Assembly (NCBI RefSeq): GCF_000013005.1
Contig: NC_007722.1
Coordinates: forward strand, 191,501 to 255,500
Source of the DNA: Erythrobacter litoralis HTCC2594
GTDB taxonomy: Bacteria > Pseudomonadota > Alphaproteobacteria > Sphingomonadales > Sphingomonadaceae
Reading direction: 5' to 3'
DNA length: 64,000 nucleotides
The number at the start of each line of letters is the position of its first letter. Positions within the stretch are counted from its first letter, which is position 1. The notes below the pieces were generated by a model that worked only from the letters and a program-made list of their open reading frames with translations, was not told where the DNA came from and made no database searches. The translations under genes and the position numbers were made by a program. Of this stretch, positions 59,073 through 64,000 are shown piece after piece.

Positions 59073-60368
59073 ATGGCGACCACAACCGAGCCGGCCAGCG
59101 ATCGACCTGCCACGCCGGACGGCGTCGCGCCGGTATCGGCCAAAGACGGGCAGCGGCTCGCGAGCCTCGATTTCATTCGCGGTATCGCGGTGCTGGGCAT
59201 CCTTGCCGCCAACATTGTCGCCTTCGGCCAGCCCTTCGCGGCCTATATGTATCCCGCTGCCTTCACCGTCCCGCATTCTGCCGCCGAAGACTGGATGTGG
59301 GTCGGCCAGTTCGTGCTGATCGACAACAAGATGCGCGGCCTGTTCACGATCCTGTTCGGGGCGGGCATGATGCTGTTCATGGAAAAGGCATGGGCCCGCG
59401 GCGCGAGCCGGTGGCTGCAGGCGCGGCGGCTGGCGTGGCTCGGTCTCTTCGGCCTGATCCACTACTTCCTGATCTGGCGTGGCGACATCCTGTTCTCCTA
59501 TGCCGCCTGCGGACTGCTCGCGTTGTTGCTGGTGCGGGTCAGTGCCAAGTGGCAGCTTCGCCTGGGCCTGATGGGCTATGTCACGGGAGCGTTGCTTTGG
59601 GGCGGGATGATGAGCATGATGGTCCTTGCCGCCGATACCGATCTCGGCGCGCCGGGCCAGCCGATGGCCGAATTCGCGGCGGAGCTGGAGTCGGGCAAGC
59701 AGGAAGCGCTGGCCGATGGAGCGTTGCAGACCGAATTGATTTCCGAAGGGCGTTACGGCGATTTTGTGGCGCATATGTTCGGCGAGCATGCCGGTGATCT
59801 CGCCTTTTTCATCTTTCTCTGGATGTTCGAGACCCTGCCGCTGATGCTGATCGGCATGGCGCTCTACCAGTTCGGTTTTTTCAGCGGCGGGCTCGATCCC
59901 GGCAAGATGAAGCGCTGGGGCTGGATCGGATTGATCGTCGGCGGAGCGATCAGCCTGTGGATCGCGCTCTGGGTGCGCGAAGGCGGCTTCACCTATTACG
60001 GCACGCAGGCAGCGATGGTGGGTTTCAGCTACCTGCCGCGTCTCGCCATGATCCTCGGCCTTGCGGCCTTGCTGGCCCTGGGGGGACCCAAGGCGACCGG
60101 CTGGCTCGGCGAGCGCCTGAGCTTTGCGGGGCGTGCGGCGTTTACGAACTACCTCGGCACGTCGATCGTGATGCTGCTCGTTTTCCACGGCTGGGCGCTC
60201 GGCCTGTTCGGTGAACTGGGGCGCACGGAACTCTATGGCGTGATGGTGCTTGCCTGGGTGCTGATGCTGGCATGGTCGAAGCCGTGGCTGGAGAAATTTC
60301 GTTACGGCCCGCTCGAATGGTTTTGGCGCTGCCTGACTTACGGAAAAATTTTCCCGCTTCGCCGCTAA
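59073..60368 (+). CDS. DUF418-domain membrane protein
   Basis: A 431-residue protein. It opens 'RLASLDFIRGIAVLGILAANIVAFGQP', the typical DUF418/acyltransferase-3-like start. About nine membrane segments follow. The C-terminal DUF418 region has 'LSFAGRAAFTNYLGTSIVMLLVFHGWALGLFG' and 'YGPLEWFWRCLTY'. Function is unknown. It is followed by bfd after 69 bp, and no operon link is shown. Confidence 0.85.
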   Translation: MATTTEPASDRPATPDGVAPVSAKDGQRLASLDFIRGIAVLGILAANIVAFGQPFAAYMYPAAFTVPHSAAEDWMWVGQFVLIDNKMRGLFTILFGAGMMLFMEKAWARGASRWLQARRLAWLGLFGLIHYFLIWRGDILFSYAACGLLALLLVRVSAKWQLRLGLMGYVTGALLWGGMMSMMVLAADTDLGAPGQPMAEFAAELESGKQEALADGALQTELISEGRYGDFVAHMFGEHAGDLAFFIFLWMFETLPLMLIGMALYQFGFFSGGLDPGKMKRWGWIGLIVGGAISLWIALWVREGGFTYYGTQAAMVGFSYLPRLAMILGLAALLALGGPKATGWLGERLSFAGRAAFTNYLGTSIVMLLVFHGWALGLFGELGRTELYGVMVLAWVLMLAWSKPWLEKFRYGPLEWFWRCLTYGKIFPLRR

Positions 60369-60390
60369 TCCTCTTGCTATTGAGAACTGT

Positions 60391-60423
60391 TCGCATAAAT
60401 TGGCTCTTGCGAATCACTCGCAG
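60391..60423. promoter_or_regulatory. Overlapping inverted repeats upstream of bfd
   Basis: TTCGCA (60391-60396) pairs with TGCGAA (60409-60414), and TGCGA (60409-60413) also pairs with TCGCA (60419-60423). All are perfect but short, 15-47 bp before the bfd ATG. An iron-responsive operator is possible. The match to known Fur, Irr or RirA sites was not established. Confidence 0.3.
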
Positions 60424-60437
60424 GAGAACACGCCGAC

Positions 60438-60626
60438 ATGTATGTCTGCATCTGCAATGCCATCCGGGAGGCCGAATTGCGCGCGGTTGCCCACCGCACT
60501 TCGGGCGATGCGGAAGAGGCCTATGCAGCACTCGGCAAGGTGCCCAATTGCGGCAACTGTCTGTGTGAAGCGGACGAGATCCTGTTCGAAGAGCGCGAAC
60601 TGAGCTGCAAACGCGTCGCAGCATAA
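60438..60626 (+). CDS. bfd: Bacterioferritin-associated ferredoxin
   Basis: A 62-residue [2Fe-2S] protein. The four ligands are Cys4 and Cys6 ('YVCICNAI') and Cys38 and Cys41 ('VPNCGNCLC'). AGGAG lies before the ATG. Bfd reduces bacterioferritin iron so that it can be released. The bacterioferritin gene follows 128 bp downstream on the same strand. Confidence 0.92.
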   Translation: MYVCICNAIREAELRAVAHRTSGDAEEAYAALGKVPNCGNCLCEADEILFEERELSCKRVAA

Positions 60627-60754
60627 GGCAATTCACCGCTACTGCTAATCGCTCGCAAATGGCGGAATTCTGCGGTTTTTCGGCCTTTCCCCCTTGTCCG
60701 ACAGCGCCTGCGCGGCGTATGTGATGGTGCAATTCGCATCACAGGAGTCGGGCC

Positions 60755-61258
60755 ATGAAGGGTGACGCAAAAGTCATCGAATATCTCAACAAGGCGCTCA
60801 CCAACGAGCTGACCGCGATCAACCAATACTGGCTGCACTACCGCGTGCTGGCCGATTGGGGCGTGACAAAGCTGGCCGAATACGAGCGCAAGGAATCGAT
60901 CGAAGAGATGCACCATGCCGACCGGCTGGCCGAGCGCATTCTCTTCCTCAATGCGCTGCCCAATTTCCAGGCCATCCATAAATTGAAGGTCGGCGAGACG
61001 GTCGAGGAAATCCTCAAGGCCGACTTGGCTTTGGAAGAGGAAGCGATCCCGCTGCTGCGCGATGCTGCCGAGCATGCCAATAGCGTGCGCGATTATACCT
61101 CGGAGCAATTGTTCGAGGATATCCTCGCGAACGAGGAAGAGCATGTCGATTTCCTAGAAACCCAGTTCGACATGATCGAGAAGATGGGGCTGCAGAATTA
61201 TGTCCAGCTGCAAAGCCACCCTGCCGGCGAACACGAAACGCAGGCCGGCCGTCCCTGA
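60755..61258 (+). CDS. bfr: Bacterioferritin
   Basis: A 167-residue protein, the usual length. Ferroxidase ligands Glu18 ('NELTAINQYW'), Glu51 and His54 ('EEMHHAD'), Glu94 and Glu127/His130 ('NEEEHVDFLE') are present, as is the haem ligand Met52. It stores iron in a 24-mer shell. An AGGAG site lies before the ATG. It works with Bfd encoded upstream. Confidence 0.95.
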   Translation: MKGDAKVIEYLNKALTNELTAINQYWLHYRVLADWGVTKLAEYERKESIEEMHHADRLAERILFLNALPNFQAIHKLKVGETVEEILKADLALEEEAIPLLRDAAEHANSVRDYTSEQLFEDILANEEEHVDFLETQFDMIEKMGLQNYVQLQSHPAGEHETQAGRP

Positions 61259-61273
61259 GCCGAGAGCGCCCCG

Positions 61274-61768
61274 CTAGCTGCCTTCGTCCGGCCCGTCGCC
61301 GCGTTGGCCGCTGGCGGCGACGATAGTCTCTGTCGCGAACAGGATCAGCCCGGCGATCAGGAAGCCCATGGTCGCGATCCAGGCGATCGCGGTGACGGTG
61401 CCGATCTGCGGCGTGATGAAAGCGCTGACGAAGAGCAATGCGATTACGACGCAGATGGTCAGCGCGGCCGCCGTGCTGAAAATCATCGCGCGCTGCGCCA
61501 GTTTGCGCCTGCGCTTCAGCCGCCCGAGCTCGCGCCGCACCGAAGAACCGCGGTTCTCTTCCATGCGCTCTTCGAGCCGCTCGATACGATTTGCGACCCA
61601 GATCAACCGCGCCATCATGACGTTCATCACTGCGCCGATCGCTGCAAGCAGGAAGGCCGGGGCGAGGCTCAGACGAACGATTTCCTGTACGCGCAAAGTG
61701 CTGGACGTGCGCTCCAGCAGATCGCTGGCGATGTTTCCGCCGGTCGCGGCAAGCATGTCCCAAAGCAT
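61274..61768 (-). CDS. DUF2721 membrane protein
   Basis: A 164-residue protein with three membrane segments ('LAPAFLLAAIGAVMNVMMARLIWVANRIERLE', 'AMIFSTAAALTICVVIALLFV', 'VTAIAWIATMGFLIAGLILF'). The 'ARLIWVANRIERLEERMEE' block is the family's conserved first loop. Function is unknown. Its ATG overlaps the der stop (TGATG), so it is co-translated with der. Confidence 0.8.
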   Translation of the reverse strand: MLWDMLAATGGNIASDLLERTSSTLRVQEIVRLSLAPAFLLAAIGAVMNVMMARLIWVANRIERLEERMEENRGSSVRRELGRLKRRRKLAQRAMIFSTAAALTICVVIALLFVSAFITPQIGTVTAIAWIATMGFLIAGLILFATETIVAASGQRGDGPDEGS

Positions 61769-63225
61769 CAGCCGCGATCCGATCCGGTACTGTAATTGCC
61801 GCCGCCACCCCGGTTGGCATTATAGGGGTTCTTGGGGCTCTTGAGCACGACCCGCACCGGGACCGCTTCGAAGCCGAGCTTCGCCCTGATGCCGTTGACG
61901 AGGTAGCGCTCGTAACTCTTGGGCAGCGCTTCGAGCCGCGTGCCGAACACGACGAATCGCGGCGGGCGGGTACCGGCCTGCGTGATGTAGCGCAGCTTGA
62001 TACGGCGGCCACCGGGTGCAGGGGGGGGATTGGCGTCCAGCGCATCGTCGAACCAGCGGTTGAGCGCAGCGGTCGGCACGCGCTTGGACCAGCTTTCGCG
62101 GATCTCGAACGCGGCGCGCAGCATCTCGTCGAGACCCTTGCCGGTCTTGGCGCTGACCGCGAACAGCGGCAATCCGCGCACTTGGCTAAGCCCTTCGTCG
62201 AGCGCGGCGCGGATGCCGTTGAAAAGGTAGGAAGCGTCTTCGGCAATGTCCCACTTGTTGATCGCGATCATCAGCGCGCGGCCTTCTTCCAGCACCTTGC
62301 TGGCGATCTTGAGATCCTGATGCTCCAGCCCCTGCGTCGCATCGAGCAGCAGGACAACGACTTCGGCAAAGTCCACCGCGCGGAAGGCATCGGCAACGGA
62401 GAGCTTCTCCAGCTTCTCGGTCACCCTGGCGCGCTTGCGCATGCCGGCAGTGTCGATCAGGCGGATGTCGCGAGGCTCGCCGGACTTTGGGTCGGTCCAT
62501 TGCCAGTCGACCGAGATGGAATCGCGCGTGATCCCTGCTTCCGGGCCGGTGAGAAGGCGGTCCTCGCCCAGCAAGCGATTGATCAGCGTCGACTTGCCGG
62601 CATTGGGACGACCGACGATGGCGAGCTTGAGCGGGCCGAGCGGCGCATCTTCGTCGTCCTCATCGCCCTCGCCGACTTCCGCAGCCTCGGCAGCGGCGCG
62701 TTCGGCGTCCTTCTCGAAATGGCCGATATGGGGCCACAGACCTTCGAACAAGTCGGCAATGCCTTCGCCGTGCTCGGCGGATACCGGGGCGGGATCGCCG
62801 AGACCGAGCGCATAGGATTCGAGCAGGCCGGCATCGCCTGCCTTGCCTTCGGCCTTGTTGGCGACGAGCACCACCGGCACCTCGACCGTGCGCAGCCAGC
62901 GGGCGATCTCTTCATCGAGCGGGGTGATCCCGGCGCGGGCGTCGATAACGAACAGCGCGGCATCGGCGCCTTCGAGACTGACTTCGGTCTGCGCGCGCAT
63001 CCGCCCGGGCAGGCTGTCCTTGTCGTCGTCTTCCCAGCCGGCGGTATCGACGACCGTGAACTCCATGCCCGCCAGTTCGGCATCGCCCATGCGGCGGTCG
63101 CGCGTCACGCCCGGCTGGTCGTCGACCAGCGCGAGCTTCTTGCCGACAAGCCGGTTGAACAGCGTCGACTTGCCGACATTGGGGCGGCCTATGATGATGA
63201 CGGTCGGCTTGAGGTGGTGAGGCAT
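61768..63225 (-). CDS. der: Ribosome biogenesis GTPase Der (EngA)
   Basis: A 485-residue protein from the ATG at 63225; the frame is open upstream. It has two GTPase domains: G1 'GRPNVGKST' (13-21) with 'DTAGW', and a second G1 'GRPNAGKST' with 'DTAGMRKRARV' and 'NKWD'. A KH-like C-terminal domain ends 'VRVVLKSPKNPY'. An acidic insert ('EVGEGDEDDEDAP') links the domains. Der is needed for 50S subunit assembly. Confidence 0.96.
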   Translation of the reverse strand: MPHHLKPTVIIIGRPNVGKSTLFNRLVGKKLALVDDQPGVTRDRRMGDAELAGMEFTVVDTAGWEDDDKDSLPGRMRAQTEVSLEGADAALFVIDARAGITPLDEEIARWLRTVEVPVVLVANKAEGKAGDAGLLESYALGLGDPAPVSAEHGEGIADLFEGLWPHIGHFEKDAERAAAEAAEVGEGDEDDEDAPLGPLKLAIVGRPNAGKSTLINRLLGEDRLLTGPEAGITRDSISVDWQWTDPKSGEPRDIRLIDTAGMRKRARVTEKLEKLSVADAFRAVDFAEVVVLLLDATQGLEHQDLKIASKVLEEGRALMIAINKWDIAEDASYLFNGIRAALDEGLSQVRGLPLFAVSAKTGKGLDEMLRAAFEIRESWSKRVPTAALNRWFDDALDANPPPAPGGRRIKLRYITQAGTRPPRFVVFGTRLEALPKSYERYLVNGIRAKLGFEAVPVRVVLKSPKNPYNANRGGGGNYSTGSDRG

Positions 63226-63343
63226 GATGGAGGCGCAGGTGGTCGCTTCGCGGGCGCTTGGCAAGTGAGATGTCGTGTATGGTAAATTTCGGTTTACCAC
63301 ACTCTCAAGGCCCATCGTAAGGTTGCCGGCAAATAACGGCGGA

Positions 63344-64000
63344 ATGAAATTGCCGCTCTCTCTGTGCTCACTCGTCGCTGCCGCCAGCGCCATCGGCCTT
63401 GCCGCCGAGGCGCCCGCTCAGGCGCGCGCAGCCGAATTCGCCCCGCGCGGCGGCCAGGAACTGCCGCCCTATCTGCAATGCGTGCCCTATGCCCGCGAAG
63501 TGAGCGGCGTCTCCATCTACGGCGATGCGCATACGTGGTGGGAACAGGCCGCCGGTCGCTATGAGCGCGGTAACGTGCCCAGAGTTGGCGCCGTCATGGC
63601 CTTCAGGCCAACCGGGAAAATGCGGCTCGGCCATGTCGCCGCCGTCAGCAAGATCATCGATTCGCGCACCGTGCTGCTCGACCATGCCAATTGGTCGCCG
63701 ATCAACGGTCGGCGCGGGCAGATCGAGCGCAACGTCAGGGCGGTCGACGTGTCGCGCGACAACGACTGGAGCAAGGTGCGGGTATGGTACCATCCGCTGC
63801 AGGGTCTCGGCAAAACCGCCTGGCCGGTGCACGGCTTCATCTACAGCAAGGCCGTGATCAACCGCGAGCCCTTCGAACGAGACATTGCGCCTCAACCGCC
63901 GGTGCGTGTGGCCATCGCGAAGAAGCCATCGCGCGGTTTCATGAGCGCATTTGCCGATGTCGGTCGCCACAAGGCCAAGCAACCCGCGCACACCGCCGCG
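63344..64000 (+). CDS. CHAP-domain secreted protein, cut by the window end
   Basis: The frame opens with ATG at 63344 and runs past the window end, giving at least 219 residues. A signal peptide ('LVAAASAIGLAAEAPAQA') precedes 'LPPYLQCVPYAREVSGVSIYGDAHTWW' (catalytic Cys46) and 'MRLGHVAAVSKIID' (catalytic His), the CHAP amidase/peptidase pair. It probably cleaves peptidoglycan peptides in the periplasm. It is divergent from der across 118 bp. The C-terminal part is basic and Pro-rich. Confidence 0.82.
   Translation, partial: MKLPLSLCSLVAAASAIGLAAEAPAQARAAEFAPRGGQELPPYLQCVPYAREVSGVSIYGDAHTWWEQAAGRYERGNVPRVGAVMAFRPTGKMRLGHVAAVSKIIDSRTVLLDHANWSPINGRRGQIERNVRAVDVSRDNDWSKVRVWYHPLQGLGKTAWPVHGFIYSKAVINREPFERDIAPQPPVRVAIAKKPSRGFMSAFADVGRHKAKQPAHTAA

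Noticed and set aside
57855..60188. Long minus-strand open frame opposite the Sel1-SPOR and DUF418 genes
   Set aside because: Both genes on the other strand have recognisable domains; this frame has none and is His/Arg-rich.
1..64000. CRISPR array
   Set aside because: No regularly spaced direct repeats were seen anywhere in the window.

Overview
The window looks like a chromosome segment of a GC-rich alphaproteobacterium, most likely of the order Sphingomonadales (possibly Erythrobacteraceae). This rests on the core genes at the right end (SppA, PyrB with a degenerate PyrC, SPOR proteins, ParA, Bfd/Bfr, Der), two TonB-dependent receptors, and GTTC-N7-GTTC boxes of the alphaproteobacterial LexA type. 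The family-level placement is a guess. The window divides at a tRNA-Val gene (49923-49997, minus strand). Everything to its left looks like horizontally acquired DNA; everything to its right looks like core chromosome.

Left part, 1-30060: a conjugative element. The window opens inside the 3' end of a TraI/TraA-type relaxase-helicase. From about 28993 down to 11337, on the minus strand, runs a nearly complete F-type mating-pair-formation module in the order traA, L, E, K, B, dsbC, V, C, a small membrane protein, trbI, an S26 signal peptidase, traW, U, trbC, traN, F, H, G. Accessory genes follow (membrane-anchored SNase-like nuclease, a 46-residue membrane protein, a DUF6961-like protein). Small HTH, S24 and AlpA-type regulators sit at the module edges. 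No integrase and no TraD coupling protein lie in the window, so the left end of the element is outside it.

Cargo, 1000-9000: between the relaxase and the transfer genes lies the most unusual locus. It is a tightly coupled five-gene minus-strand operon: a phosphoribosyltransferase-like protein, an ORC/AAA-like ATPase, an unknown Rossmann-like protein, a SIS-HAD fusion and a PfkB kinase. It converges on a NADAR-domain gene that is divergent from an HTH gene across a strong inverted repeat. The set combines ribose-phosphate chemistry with a regulatory ATPase. I read it as a candidate defence or conflict system carried by the element.

Middle part, 30370-49640: a LysR / hotdog thioesterase / DUF2855 group; an overlapping TonB receptor-PhoD pair; an IS3 relic; and a catabolic cluster. 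The cluster has a divergent alpha-methylacyl-CoA racemase, an operon of acyl-CoA ligase, crotonase, thiolase, acyl-CoA dehydrogenase and MFE-type SDR, a second TonB receptor and a LysR regulator. It resembles steroid or isoprenoid side-chain beta-oxidation. An intact IS3-family element and an AlpA gene lie between it and the tRNA.

Right part, 50088-64000: sppA; pyrB followed by a dihydroorotase homologue without metal ligands; a PilZ protein; a parA / ribbon-helix-helix / SPOR-lipoprotein operon; a Sel1-SPOR protein; a DUF418 membrane protein; bfd and bfr; der with a DUF2721 gene; and the start of a CHAP-domain protein cut by the window end.

GTTC-N7-GTTC boxes lie before the S24 regulator, before the HTH/AlpA pair and before the tRNA-proximal AlpA gene. 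This suggests SOS-type control of the mobile element.
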